The position numbers and the translations under genes are program-made. Shown piece by piece: positions 41,155 through 53,626 of a DNA stretch of 64,000 nt. The DNA comes from Bagarius yarrelli (taxonomy: Eukaryota > Chordata > Actinopteri > Siluriformes > Sisoridae), in assembly GCA_005784505.1 (NCBI GenBank), contig VCAZ01000025.1, positions 2,790,501 through 2,854,500 of the forward strand, written 5' to 3'. Under the pieces are notes generated by a model. The model had not been told where the DNA came from, searched no databases, and saw only the letters and a program-made list of their open reading frames with translations. Position 1 is the first letter of the stretch. The number at the start of each line of letters is the position of its first letter.

Positions 41155-41933
41155 AGTTTGTTTTATAAGTGTGTGTGCCTTGATTATGTCCTTAAAGCAA
41201 CATTTGCTGGTTTGATGGAAAGAGCAGAGTGGAGAAACAGGAATTGGATGGTGGCCAAATTGAGAATGAAAAGAGCAGGAAATACCAGGTTCTGTTCGGT
41301 TCGGTTCGGTTCTGTTCGGTTCTGTTCGGTTCTCTTTATAAAGTCCTCTATGATCATGTCAATCCATTAAATATACAAATTATTGTATTAAGTCACATTA
41401 TGATTTCTAATGGCATTTTAGACACACAATATTTATTTACCCTACAAAACCTTGGCAAGTTAGCAGTGGAAATCTGTAGCTCTTACTTTGAACTGAATAC
41501 ACTTTATTGCGTAACATCCTTTATTGTGAACGAGGCCTTACTACTGACTCGGAAAATATTTAGCTGACCTGTTATTTCAAAGACGTCCTGTGTCATTCAG
41601 CACTAATGATGATAAGAGCATCGTTAAATTACTGATTGCAATATTAGTGACTCGTTTAACACACGACTCAGTTTCGACGCCTGCCGTTATAAACTCATTA
41701 GAGACTAATGATTTGGAGCAGCCGTCGGCCAAAATAACTTGGAAAGTTTTCTGGCCTAAAAAGAGAATTCTCTCTCTCGCTTTCTTTCTTTTTCTCTCTC
41801 TCGCTATCTCTCTCTCACACACACACACACACACACCATTACAAAGTTTTAGTCTTACTATTCTTATGCATCTACTGCCTAATTATTATAGCTTTAGTTT
41901 ACAATGTATCTAACCATACATCTAACTATACAT

Positions 41934-42002
41934 CTAATCTAATCTAATCTAATCTAATCTAATCTAATATAATATAATATAATATAATATAATATAATAT
42001 AA
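41934..42002. repeat. Two-phase pentamer array (TAATC)n-(TAATA)n
   Basis: About seven TAATC units switch abruptly to about seven TAATA units. Confidence 0.95.
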
Positions 42003-42134
42003 CCATTTAACAGTTTTACCTTATTAAACAGTTTTCTTGGCAAAATAAAAACTGTCAGATTTTCTTTCCTCAGGGGGAAAAAAATCCTCACATACACACA
42101 TACACACACACACACACCCAGTAGAAGGAGTTTG

Positions 42135-43110
42135 AGGGATGAATGCATCGTGTTTACTGTGACGGTCCTTTAATAAAGAAAGCAGCGAGTGTGAAATAGC
42201 AGCAGGCTCTTCTTTAGCACAGAGCTTACATTTCACAGCTTTTCCCTCTCTCTTCTTTCTCAGCGTTTTACGTTCGGGGGGTTTCTCTATCCTCCCTCCA
42301 TCCGTGAGCTTTAATAACAATCCTGCACCCTTAAATTGTTTGAGCAGAAATGTTTGTTCTCTGCTAACAAGATTGTGAATTATTAATCGGCTCCTGAAAC
42401 CGGTTTTATAACCTGATTGTTGAGGTGGGATCGTGCACCTCCATGCTCCGCCACACCATTTACTGTGATGTATGTGTCTGCACATCTTTATATCCAATTT
42501 AATGTGATTCGGATAGATTTTTTTTTTTTAGAAAGACATCATAAAAAAACAAAGCGTGTGTGTGTGTGACCCCTAAAGGTTCTGGATCGTGCACGAGAGA
42601 CTCTATAATCTATATGATTGGCCATCATGTCTGAGAGATTTTGATTAGATTTTCTGGGCATCTGTTTGATCTATACAAATGTAATGCCGGTACACTCAGT
42701 AAATATGAATAAACCGCTGAATTAGATCATTTTCCCGGAGAATGGAGTTCAAGACGAACATCATTTTAAGCCCAAGACTGAGTGCTTTACCTAATCGAGA
42801 GGTTAAATGACCCTGGCTCTGCCCTACAGCCGCCATTAGTAAAAGGGAAATGCTTTTTAAATACATTCTTCCACGATCCTTTCTGTGAGCCATGTGGACC
42901 GGCTGCACTTAATGCAAGACATAGTGAGGGGACGAGAGACAGCGGCTCTTAGGGACAAATCAATAGGGAGTAAAATCTCAGCACACACATATTCCTTGAT
43001 AGGTCTTAATATTTGATCCTGCACTAACACCAGCCTATTCAATTTATCACCTAGAGAATATTTGTGCATGCTCAGATGTTCACTGAAGGACACTGCTGAC
43101 ACATGGATTG
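42135..43110. other. Repeat-poor complex block, candidate conserved non-coding element(s)
   Basis: Two parts, 42135-42490 and 42690-43110, have balanced composition and no repeat. Homeodomain-type motifs include TTATTAATCGG and CGCTGAATTAGATCATTT, with CAGCCGCCATTAGTAAAAGG. Open frames across it are unlike proteins. Conservation is inferred from texture only. Confidence 0.35.
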
Positions 43111-43454
43111 ATTTTTAGGAAAGAGTTTAAGAAGAATTACAATGAATCGGCAGCACGTTTAACTGGATATTGTAATAGTGGATGTGATTTTGCCAAGTAG
43201 AATGTGATCCTGAATCATTAGCATTTTTTGTTGTTCCTGAATCAGCATTTCAATCAACCAATCACAACCAACCGATGTCATCAGTGTGTGTTGACCAAAC
43301 CCTCCTCGATCCATTTTGGATTTTTTTTCCTCCTTGTAAACCAAAATGTAATATCATACATATATTTATTAAATAAAAAAACATGAAATACGTTAATGAC
43401 ATCTGTAATACATTACACATGCTGTACTGAACAATTGGATACAACATGTATGTG

Positions 43455-43705
43455 CAGGTTAACGTGTGAACATTTCCCTCAGCTTCGTGATCAAAAAATA
43501 GATGTGTATAAAATGTATTTAGGTGTGTGTGAATAAATAATAAATACATTTATAGATTTTTTTTTATTTATGGTTTTAAAATGAATGGTTGTGATTGTTA
43601 AATGTTAAAAGGTTGTGATTTAATGAAATAAACGTTAAACCCTGTTTTATAGTAAGAATGTTGCTCTATTGCGGGTCTACAGGGTCACCGTTTCAGATCA
43701 TTTTA
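43455..43705 (+). repeat. Inverted dispersed pair, left member
   Basis: GTTAACGTGTGAACATTTCC, AAATGTATTTAGGTGTGTGT, GGTTGTGATTTAATGAAATA and AGTAAGAATGTTGCTCTATT, ending GGGTCACCGTTTCAGATC. The reverse complement of 61288-61548 matches it over the whole length with small indels. Confidence 0.85.
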
Positions 43706-44589
43706 CATGCATTTGTTCAGTTTCAGTTTGTTTGTGGACAAAAAAAGAAAAGATTTAAAAATAGATCGAGGCGGGTTTGGTCGACGTACACTGATGACAT
43801 CAGATGCTTATGATTAGTCGATTGAAATGTTGGCTTTAAGATTAACAAAGAATGTTAATAATCCAGCATCACATCCCATACGGCAAAATCACATCCGCCA
43901 TATTTTTATATCACCTCCTGTCACATGGACCCCAATTTAAACATTAAAAAAAAGAAGTGTAGTGAATAAATATAGCATAATAGTTGGTATGTCTGCTTCG
44001 TAACAAATAACATGAAACTGTGAGTGTTTTGCCAGTAAGATTTTAGCATTTTGGCTAGACAGAAAAGCTACACTTTAATAAATATCCTCAGCTCTAGGAC
44101 TCTTAAACAATTCTTAAGGTTCCTCACACACTTTCTGTTTCTCAGCCAAACACTGATTTTATTGTGAGGACATTTTACAGCAATGGGAAACAGGCCATTC
44201 TTTTCAGTCACTCATTCACCGGTCGATAAAATGAGCCACAACAGCCTCAGTGTTATCAAGTGCTCTAAGGCCACAGCTTTTTAATTAAAGACTTAGTGAG
44301 AGCTGGAGGATCGAGAACAGAAACCACCAGGGATAAAAAAACACTTAGACCTGTTTTTGGTCATTCGTCCTTAGGATTTTAGATAATAATTACTAGATTT
44401 GAACACAGTGTACACAATGCCCCTTAACCACATGCAATAAATGTAGCTAACAAGTAACGCATGTCTGAGACACACAAAAGCTTTTTCATAAATACACACC
44501 CGCATTTATAGTTTCTTTAAACATTCTTTTCAGAATGTTACAACAGCTTAAAGTGAAAGTGTGGCCCTGTCAGAAGTCGCAGAATACTT

Positions 44590-44715
44590 AAGTAGGTACT
44601 ACATTTCAGTATGTACGTATTTCCTAAATGTTAAACAAGTACATTCTATATAGTATAGTTCCGGGTAGTAGAAATGAATTCCAGATGTACCTAATCTGCC
44701 ATTTTGATATTGTCA
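44590..44715. repeat. GTATGTACGTATTTCC-type dispersed repeat
   Basis: AAGTAGGTACTACATTTCAG, TATGTACGTATTTCCTAAAT and TACATTCTATATAGTATAGT. Same family as 10880-11030, where CTATATAGTATGGTTAC is shared. Confidence 0.5.
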
Positions 44716-45900
44716 CATGACATGTGATATTGTTACATGTTTAGAGGAGACTGTTGGACTGTTAGAGTTGAGTTGAGTAACTTAAGATACTCTGTTTGCA
44801 AAGTATTTCTGTATAAAAATTACTTTAATTTTAGTTATTATTATCTTTACATTTTGTTAAATTCTGTTTTTTTTTATTTAGTCTGGTTCGATTCAGTCAG
44901 ATTTATTAGAAGCAGTTTATATAGTTTATAAGTATATAAAAATAAAAAATATATATTTTAAATTTCATTGAATCCCTGTCAAAATAAGAGGAACTTATCT
45001 GTGTGACACTAGAGTGTGTCATTATAAGTCATTTCCTTTCTAAAACATTGCAACTCTAGAGTCATGTGCAATCGTGTAACCAGAAGTTTTTAAATAAATA
45101 AAAAACATGGGCATCAGATTTCTTTCTAAATGTATTCTTTTTTTGAAAGTTATCCACTGTTTATTAATAGGGATTAATTACTTCTTTAATATTTTCTAAA
45201 AAAAGTGCAAAACTGATGGTGGTAATTGCAGTTGAAAGTCATCTTCATGGTTTCATAAGTGGTAACTGGTGTCCATGTGAGACCAGCAGCAGCAAAAACA
45301 GGCCCCTAAGTGAGACCCAAACAAGACAAACAGGACATCAGACCAGCATCTGAATTGATTAGGCCGGTTTCGAGAGAGGAAGAAATAGACGTACCTCAGA
45401 AAAGATACCGTAACATCAACTCTGAAGCTAAAACAGCTGCAAATCGCTGATTGATTTTAATCCTCTTATTTTAAGACCTTAGAGTATCTATACTGTAGTA
45501 ACAGCTCACTCACAGGGGCTTGTGTATAACTGTTAATATGGCAAAGATTTTTGTTAGGTGGTTTGTTTTATGTCAGCATAATTCTGTGATGTCAAGATTA
45601 CAGACATGAGGAAATGTTCGGGACTTTAAAGTTAGTCAGGTATGTGACAAAATGTTTTATGTCTTATTATTTACGGAAGAGATTAAACCATAGCTACTAT
45701 AATTTAAGTGACTATAAGTGAAATAATTTGTCTTTAATAATTTAGTATAATTAGTACCAAACGGATGCAATATAAGAAAAATATAACATTTGGAGAACAT
45801 GATGTCATAGAAAAGTAATTAACTGTATGTAATAATTATATTACAATTATACTGTATTTATTATAGCAACACCACATACTACACACTATGTTTAATTCTT
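44716..45900. other. Gene-free stretch
   Basis: AT-rich non-coding sequence without a clear repeat or a supported exon. Confidence 0.5.
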
Positions 45901-45902
45901 TC

Positions 45903-46115
45903 CTTACATTCCCATTTACATTTACTGCATTTTGGCAGATGACCTTTTGCCATGCAACTTACATTTATCTTTTTTTTAGTGAGCAGTTAGGGGTTAAGGG
46001 CCTTGCTCAGGGGCCCCGCAGTGGTGGTGGTGGCTTGGTGGTATTGGGAATCAAACCCCGGTCTTCCAGGTATCCGTCCAACACCTTGGCCACTGGGCCA
46101 CTACTTTCCCTTTAC
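45903..46115 (-). repeat. SINE family A
   Basis: ATTTACTGCATTTTGGCAGA, GGGTTAAGGGCCTTGCTCAG, a GTGGTGGTGGTGG expansion, GGGAATCAAACCCCGGTCTT and CACCTTGGCCACTGGGCCAC. Confidence 0.8.
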
Positions 46116-47985
46116 GTAAAGTCTAAAGCATCACAACACTCGTGTTTTCCTATGAGTGGAACAATTTAGTACCTGAACGAATGCTGTTTGTTCGAAATCT
46201 TCACCCTGCACTGTACCACGTGACACAACAGAACACCAGCTCACATGCAGCTCGACATGATTACCATAACTTAATGAAACTGCCTATAATTGGGCTGCAT
46301 CGATTTTTTCCCCCCTCTTTTTGATTGAGACATTATGGAGTCCTGATGTCTTTCAATGCAGATCTGATTGATTTGTGGTGCAATTCCAGGACTATTCTGT
46401 TTAAAAAATAATTATGTTGTTATTTAGTTCTCTGCTGTTTTTTAATTATGATCAAGGCTCATCGATTCCTAATTTCGATTTTGAATTCATGTCTAATTTT
46501 GGAACATTCATTAATATAGAGGCTCCTTGATCCTAAATATACTATAAAACTTCATTACTAGTCTTAACACTCATTAACACTTATTATGTTTGGATGGCAA
46601 TTAAATAATATATAATTAAAATCAACCGATCCTTTTTTTTTAGTCTGAAAAAATAAACATTTTAGCTTGTTTTAATTGATGCTTGATCACACAACTGTTA
46701 TCTTTATATATTAAAATGAATAAAAATGCAAAGTTTTAAGTAAAAACATGACTAATTTGAGAACGTGATGAAATTATTTTAGCATTTATTCGATTACTTT
46801 CACTGATTAAAATAAACATTTAAAGTAATTCCTAAATTTCTTTCATGCATTCCTTACCTAAAAACAGGGTATAGTGGGGGGGGTTTATTGAAGTTTTAAT
46901 AGGGTTTATTCTATAATACAAATAGATTATATATATTTACATGTATAGGTTGTTCTAATTTAATGAATGTACATTATGTTGTGCACATATTCTTACACAT
47001 TTATTAATATAGGTGCTAAAATATGACCTGTTATTAAAACCTGGTCATAAGTATTTATCACCCCTATCTGTTATTGATAAAATGGAAGAATTTCACCTTG
47101 ACTGTATGTGTGTTTGTTTGTGTTTTCTTCACCGTTTTATCATTTTACCCATGATTGCTTTTGTTTCCAGGTCACTACATAATCCATTGTTTCACCTTTC
47201 GTCAATTCCTCAGAACTTGTTAGATGGACACACCAGACGTGTTGAAGAAAAAGCGACTGTGTGTGAAAAGGTACATATACCATTATATATACCCCCCCAC
47301 ACACAAAAAAAGTCATAACAATTTAAAAAGAAATGACTTGTGAGCATGTGGCATTTTTACCCAAAACACATTCCATAAAAATTCACTCTACAGCTTAATC
47401 TAATAAATAATGAAATAATGGTCGCGGTTCATTAATATAAAATTATCTAGACTTGTGATTAATTGTGTTAAACTTATAAAAGGGTGTTTTTTGTCAGAAT
47501 CAAAGAAAGGAAATGATGGATGGGGACACGTGATGAATGAAGAAAGCATCCGGACTAAATTGAATGTGTACTCATCCGTTCTCTCTTCACAACTAATGAT
47601 AAATTGAGCATGTCGCATCGAACAATACAGAGAAAGGTTTAAATCTAATTCCTGTTTAAGGAGAGGATATAAGAACCAGAGCTTTACAGATTCAGTAAAA
47701 GGTAATCTGTCTATGGATTGCAGTCAAACTATTATAGTCGCTTACATGTGAGTAATTGTGTTACACATAAAGAAAAAATACAAAAAATTAAAATATCTCT
47801 AAAATAATTCAATAATTTTTCTCTAAAAAATAATTCAAACTATCACAATTAAGATCGTTTTTTGTTTTGCACTGATGTTATGAACTGAAATGAAGGCCAT
47901 TTAATGGAAAAATAATGAACGCTTATAAAGTATAAACAGGCTCTTGTTAAATTTTTTGATTGATTTATGATTGGTCGATTGGAGG
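46116..47985. other. Gene-free stretch
   Basis: Low-complexity AT-rich DNA. Open frames near 47013-47318 have no splice or homology support. Nothing further is seen. Confidence 0.5.
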
Positions 47986-47989
47986 CCAC

Positions 47990-48262
47990 TCTGCTAAGGA
48001 TGTTTCTCATCTACAGTCTGGGGATCTATGAAAGTACAGAGCCACACAGGAGCTTTGAGGATGGATTGAGACTCACTCTGCTCCACTGACCCAAGCCTAA
48101 AATGTACATTACATTTGATTACCATTACCATAAACTGTAATAAACACACATTTAGTGTCCCCCAGATGAGGATAGGTTTTCTCTTGAGTCTGGTTCCTCC
48201 TAAGGTTTCTTACTTATTTTATCTCAGGAAGTTTTTCCTTCTACATCCATGTGGTTAACCCC
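47990..48262 (+). repeat. Teleost dispersed repeat, CTCTTGAGTCTGGTTCCTCC end
   Basis: CCCCCAGATGAGGATAGGTT, CTCTTGAGTCTGGTTCCTCC, TAAGGTTTCTTACTTATTTT and CTCAGGAAGTTTTTCCTTCT. This is a very common fish repeat text; the partner end is seen at 10403-10565. Confidence 0.7.
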
Positions 48263-48411
48263 TAAACTGTCTAACGTCAACTATCAGATTTATTGTCTCT
48301 AGAAGTTTGTGGGTCTGCTGCTTGATTTGTCCCAACGAGAGTGGAATGTTTGTAACTAGAGCTCGCTATTTTAACTGGCTTCTCTTTATTTAGATAAGCA
48401 GCAGCTTCACG

Positions 48412-48692
48412 CAGAGACTCCTGAATGGTGAGACTCCTGAATGGTAAGACATGCTGAGACTCCTGAATGGTGAAGCACACTTAGACTCCTGAATGGTGAG
48501 ACTCCTAAATGGTGAGACAAGCTGAGACTCCTGAATGGTTAGACACACTGAGACTCCTGAATTGTAAAGCATGCTGAGACTCTTGAATGGGGAGACACGC
48601 TGAGACTGCTGAATGGTGAGACACGTTGACACTCCTGAATGGTGAAGCATGCTGGACTCCTGAAAGGTAAGACTCCTGAATGTTGAGCAACC
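48412..48692. repeat. Minisatellite with 16/26-bp alternating units
   Basis: About eleven copies of a GAGACTCCTGAATGGT core; most are followed by a 10-bp linker (GAGACACGCT or variants), giving 26-bp units, while others are bare 16-bp units. Stop-free minus-strand frames are repeat translations. Confidence 0.93.
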
Positions 48693-48800
48693 CTGTATAG
48701 TAACCTCATTTTTGCCACCTATACTCACAATCTTCTTTGTTAGGTCACCTTCTGCAGCTTATAATCATACATAAGGATGGGGACTTACTATTAAAGACTC

Positions 48801-48803
<3 letters not shown>

Positions 48804-48833
<30 letters not shown>
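48804..48833. repeat. (TA)n microsatellite
   Basis: About 15 TA units. Confidence 0.9.
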
Positions 48834-48838
<5 letters not shown>

Positions 48839-49249
48839 CTGTAACAATGCTGCAGCTGAACCTGATTCGTTTGGCAAAATCCCCGTTTCTTTTTCCATCA
48901 CTTGTACATAAGAGCTCAAGACAATTCCATATAATGTTTTTTTTACCTCATTGACCCAAAAAAAGGTTCTGAGGTAGCTGTCAAAAAATGAGCTCTAATA
49001 CTGGCAACTTAGATGGACGAAACGTGAATAAAATGTAAAATGTAAAATTTTTATATATAGTTTTTAACATTTCAGGTTATTTTTTACATGCAGTATTTTT
49101 TAACTAGACGCTCCAGCTTCTTTTTTAAACATTATTTTTACACAATTTATTTCCATACATTCATATTTATTTTTAATGTAGTTCTTTGCCCAGAATGTAA
49201 CACCTAAACTGTTATTTATTTATTTTATTTCATGTATTCTAAGAACATT

Positions 49250-49450
49250 CTTTGTTAAAGAATCAGAATAAGACATTTCCTTTAGAGAAAATTGTACTAA
49301 TTGACAAGCTGGTAGCGTTACAGATGATCATATTGATATTAGGATCGCAGCTGGCGTGCTTCCAGGCCACACTGTGGATTGTAAATAATCTCGCCATCTG
49401 TGAGGTGCCGACAGTTGGGGAATAAGAAGTCACATGAATATAATTAATGT
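49250..49450. other. Candidate conserved non-coding element
   Basis: Complex block containing GTACTAATTGACAAGCTGG, GATCGCAGCTGGCGTGCTTC and CACACTGTGGATTGTAAATA, then AATATAATTAATGTAGAG. No repeat and no coding potential are seen; candidate status rests on texture only. Confidence 0.3.
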
Positions 49451-50039
49451 AGAGAAAATAAAAGAGGCAGTGTCTCCATAAACATTATGAGTTGATTTTT
49501 TCCCCCCTTTTTTTTCTGCAGTATGAATCGTTCGCTCCCCTGTGGAAGATCTGTATGCGATGCACCACATCTAAAAACGACACAATGCCTACGCGTAAGC
49601 ACTGTTTAATTAAGGAAAGCTCGCTGTGATAGCTGATGATGTCTGCTCCCAAATTTGGAAATGATTTTATGCAAAACTTCATGAAATGATATAATTTTCT
49701 CAGACCACAGCACAAGCAGGAAGAAAACTGTGATGGCAGTCACACGGTCTACGTTTCACGTCAGAACCGAAAGCATTGCTGAAACGCAGTGATATTGAAA
49801 CGCACCGTTCAGTTTCATTTTCTGCAAAGAGGCAAAGAAGATAAAAATGTTACCAAAAAAAAAAAAAAAAACAGCTCAGTGGAGCATCACACGTACAAGT
49901 TCACACTGAAATGAATATATTCTTTAATTTCTCAGCTCACGATGGGCTCTGGAGACCTCGAGACAATGTTGATGGATGGTTTTTTAATGCTGCTGAATGT
50001 TATTTTTTTTACTGAACAAGCAAAACTATAAATTTTTAC

Positions 50040-50640
50040 TTCATTGCCAATGATGGTGCCCTATGCATAAAAGCGTGGCGCCTGTGTCGCCCATGAATAA
50101 TCGCCTCTCACGGCAGATGTTACTTTGCAGAAACCAATTCTTCAGATAAGATTTGCAGAAGATTAATTGTCTACAGCTGTTTCATGGCCCAGTGCAATCT
50201 TAATACATTTATGATAAGTTTAAAAAGCTTGCACGAGGCAAACGCACACGCCCGGCTGAGACAGCATGGAGAAAACCAAGCTTTATTCCTACATCTGGAT
50301 TCATCTCCTCCGTCATATTCATTACTGCCTTTATGCAAGCCGATGGAGGCTGCATGGATTTTTATTGTTTGAGGTGCAGCCGCATTCACGCTCCTCAACC
50401 CCTTTATTCTGTCTGTCTTTCTTTCTTTTTTTTTTCCCTCCACGCGACAAATTATTCAGATCTGTGCAAATGAGTTGCGTCCGTTTCTCAGCCCTCTTGG
50501 GTGGAAATTGAAAGTGACCCGCCGTGACCCACGGCTATTAATCGTGCCAAATTGCAGCGAATGCACAATCCAGATCGGGGTCCCCGCCTGAAAATGAGTC
50601 CTTAATGAAGGAGATATGACCCAGCTGGCTTCTCTTACTC
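50040..50640. other. Strong candidate conserved non-coding element (~600 bp)
   Basis: Dense, balanced sequence with AAAGCGTGGCGCCTGTGTCG, CCCATGAATAATCGCCTCTC, AGATTAATTGTCTACAGCTG, GCCGATGGAGGCTGCATGGA and GGTGACCCGCCGTGACCC-like text. It has TAAT cores and an E-box CAGCTG but no repeat and no splice-supported frame. This is the most enhancer-like block in the desert. Confidence 0.45.
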
Positions 50641-51159
50641 GCACTAGTTAAGAACAATCACAGTGTTACGACCCAAACCAGGGGTCCTATCTAGGAGTTT
50701 TCCATTTTTCCATTCACAACTAATCATTTCCAGCCTGGCCTGGTCAGATGCCAAATGTTCTACATATGCAGTATCTTATTTAAAGAGGCTTTTGTGCTAC
50801 CAGACTCATACTGGGGATTTCTAAGGGTTTTATTCCACATTTTCTGGCTAAAAGATGGTTGTATTATAATCATATTATGTTTTATGTTATTGACAATAGC
50901 ATGCCAGGGAAGCCAAATGTTTTTACAGACATTATGTGTGTTTAGTATGTATTTATTACTAAGGATTTTTTTAAGGCATAAAAAAACATTCTTATATCGT
51001 ATGTGCTGTTTAAGTGTCTAATTTGTTTATGACTACTTTTTTAAGCATTTTATTCTAATATGCATGGTGAAATTCTTCGTTAACACATTATCAAGGATAA
51101 AATAAAATAAGAAAGACTGGAAAATTACAATTCTGGAATTGTGTTGAAAAATATTTGCA

Positions 51160-51590
51160 GTTTCAGCATTTGGCATTCGTCCTTATCCAGATCTTATCCT
51201 TATCCATTTATACAGCTGAGCAATTAGGGGTTAAGATCATTGCTCAGGGGCCCAACAGTGGTAACTTGGTGGTGCTGGGAATTGATCCCACAATCTTCTG
51301 ATTAGCAGTTTTTAGGGGCAGTGGTGGCTCAAATGGTTACAGCGCTGAGTCTGAAGACCAAAAAGACCTGGGTTGAAGCCCCACCACCGCCAGCCAGCCA
51401 TCCACTGTTTGGTGCTTGATCAAGACCCACTTTCTGCTTGAGGGGCGCTGTATCATAGCTGACCCTGTTCTCTGACCCCAACTGCGAAGAAAGAATTTTA
51501 CTGTGCTGTAAAAAGTATACATAAAAAAATAAAGGCATTTACATTTACAGCAGCCCAACGCCTTAACAACTGCGCTAACACCATCATTAG
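51160..51590. repeat. SINE A (minus) interrupted by SINE B (plus)
   Basis: 51160-51309 is family A in minus orientation, breaking at GATTAGCAG. 51310-51560 is a second SINE (GGGGCAGTGGTGGCTCAAAT, GACCTGGGTTGAAGCCCCAC, ATTTTACTGTGCTGTAAAAA, AAATAAAGGCATTTACATTT). Then CAGCCCAACGCCTTAACAAC resumes the family A sequence. Confidence 0.8.
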
Positions 51591-51719
51591 AAATATAAAT
51601 ATAACAATAGAAAGTTATATAGATGAGTTAACTAACATTACTAAAAAAAATATTTGGTACCGTTTGTCATAGCAAAAGTTTCATCTGCTGTTTATATTTA
51701 TTTATTTTACTATTTTTTA

Positions 51720-51900
51720 ATGTATCTTTATTTTATAGAGTATTTTACAACAATAAAGATTGTCTCAATCTTTTAATAAAAGAAAACAGTGAACACTCAG
51801 TAAAAACACTCAGTTCAGCTTAACTGGAATCTGCAAATTAAGAGTCCCCAACTAAGGCGACTGTGGCAAGAAAAGAAACCAAAACTCCATCTGTAACAAA
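51720..51900. repeat. Degraded dispersed repeat
   Basis: ACAATAAAGATTGTCTCAAT and CCAACTAAGGCGACTGTGGC with AAGAAAAGAAACCAAAACTC resemble the 10403-10565 family. Confidence 0.4.
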
Positions 51901-52744
51901 GTGGGCGGCTGGCGGCTGAAGGGGGGTGTAAGTTCTCCTCTGACCATATATGGACTCATGTATATTTAATCAAATTTTATAAAGTATTTTCTGGAATAGA
52001 TTAGGTGCTAAAGTTTTCTGTAGACTCTGTAATACTCGTTTTAAAATGTGTCATTGGCCATATGTACTGTATGAAACGTATCCCTCTATCCATTTTCTGT
52101 ACCGCTACTATATTTATGCAGTAGTGTGCAGTTACCATTCAGCCTACGATGCCCATCTGTGATCCCTGAAGGAAACTCCTGAATCACCCGAACTTCATAC
52201 ACACAGAGAAAAGGTGTGACATAAACGCCTAAAATACTGATATAATCAAATGTACAGTAAACAATCACCCAGGTACTAAAAATATTAAATCTGATCCCTC
52301 TATCTCTGGTTATCGCACCCTTACAGTGGGACGTTATGGGGGATTTACAACAAGCTCGGAAGAGTGACCCAACGCCACTGACTTGCCATCTAGGGAAAAA
52401 CTGTGTACCCCATGCACTAAGAGTGATCATCATAAAGTAGGTGCATTGATCTTACAGTGCCAGGCACCCTGAATGGACTCTTAAACTAGTCAAGAACTCC
52501 TGCAAGCAAGATGTTGAAAAGTATGATATGTCATGTGCAGTTTGTTACAAAACTGATTTTGACAAGAAAAAATATTTTTTTTAATCAAACTATCTTATAG
52601 ACTTTTTATTGAGGGGCCTAAAGAATCAGATCAACTTGTGGAAAGATGGCATCTGATGACCCCTGTTTTTATATTTGTGGATTCTCATCACTTTAGTTTT
52701 TATATAACTTTTCCATAATGTATCCATTTGTAAAATTTTTAGGA

Positions 52745-52885
52745 CATTTGTATTAAGGTGGACCTGTCCAGGGTTGTACCCCTCCTGCCTTTTACCCTTA
52801 TATAGACAGCTGGGATAGACTTCAGCAGATCCCCGTGACCCCGAATTAGGGAAGAAGAGGTGGATGTAGAAGATGGATGAATGAA
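52745..52885 (+). repeat. SINE-like family C, 3' fragment
   Basis: GGACCTGTCCAGGGTTGTAC, GACAGCTGGGATAGACTTCA and GCAGATCCCCGTGACCCCGA, then a GGATGAATGAATAAATGA tail. Confidence 0.8.
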
Positions 52886-53264
52886 TAAATGAGGTGGTTA
52901 ATGCTACTGTAAAGTTATTGCTTGTTTACGTCTGGTCTACCCAGTGCACTGTTTTTAACAAAAAGCTTTCCAACTAGGATATTACTTGTTAAATAATTAC
53001 ATGCCTTTCTAAATCTGTGTATTTGGAGCCCCTGTCATATAAATTCATGTCAATAGTAATAGTAAACTTTAAATCTGATAAATGAAACTGATAAATACAA
53101 AGTCTTTTGGCCTGGACAGGACCTGGGACATGAACTCTAGACCGGTCTTTAGATTCTTCATCATCATTCTAGTCACACCACTTTACTCTGGTAGCCCAGG
53201 TTCCATTGGGGTGCGAACAGATAGCTGTCACATATGAAAAATAGGACACCTCCCTAACAAATGT

Positions 53265-53490
53265 CTCATTCTCTGCAGATTATTTACTTTTAATGGGCGT
53301 GGGATGAGAAAAGCACTTAATATGTGGTCACAGAGGCTGTGATGTATGGGGTCAGCCGAGTGACGGTGGCAGTGACAGTTTGCTCTTTTCTAATAAATCT
53401 ATCAGGGCGAAGAGTTTAATAAATTGCATTATAAAATGTCTATTCATCCCAGAAAAACAGGTCGCAGACACTAATATATGTTTATTTTAG
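53265..53490. other. Candidate conserved non-coding element
   Basis: TACTTTTAATGGGCGTGGGA, GCACTTAATATGTGGTCACA and CAGCCGAGTGACGGTGGCAG, then TCTAATAAATCTATCAGGGC. Complex, with GC-box-like and TAAT motifs and no repeat. Confidence 0.35.
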
Positions 53491-53568
53491 TTGCCTCCTT
53501 TAATCATGCAGAATTGATTTACAAGCATTTTAATTTTATATGATATGTGTATTTATGAAAAAAATGAA

Positions 53569-53570
<2 letters not shown>

Positions 53571-53622
<52 letters not shown>
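53571..53622. repeat. (TA)n microsatellite
   Basis: About 26 uninterrupted TA units. Confidence 0.92.

Positions 53623-53626
<4 letters not shown>

Larger units (their letters stand above)
39650..42130. other. Gene-free stretch after gpat3, microsatellites only
   Basis: AT-rich non-coding sequence. It includes (TA)n at about 40480-40515, a run of 22 C at 41133-41154, a GGTTC/TGTTC pentamer array at 41290-41333, TC- and CA-rich tracts at 41770-41837, and the TAATC/TAATA array at 41934-42002. No exon with splice sites and protein-like coding is seen. Confidence 0.6.

Noticed and set aside
41086..41567. Open frames with FGSVRFCSVLF repeats
   Set aside because: Translations of the GGTTC/TGTTC pentamer array.
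42024..42497. 157-codon minus-strand open frame, the longest in the window
   Set aside because: No recognisable domain, a CVCVCVCMCV stretch from a CA repeat, no splice context; the underlying DNA looks like a non-coding element.
48390..48728. 112-codon frame with IQESQ..SPFRSL repeats
   Set aside because: Translation of the 16/26-bp minisatellite.
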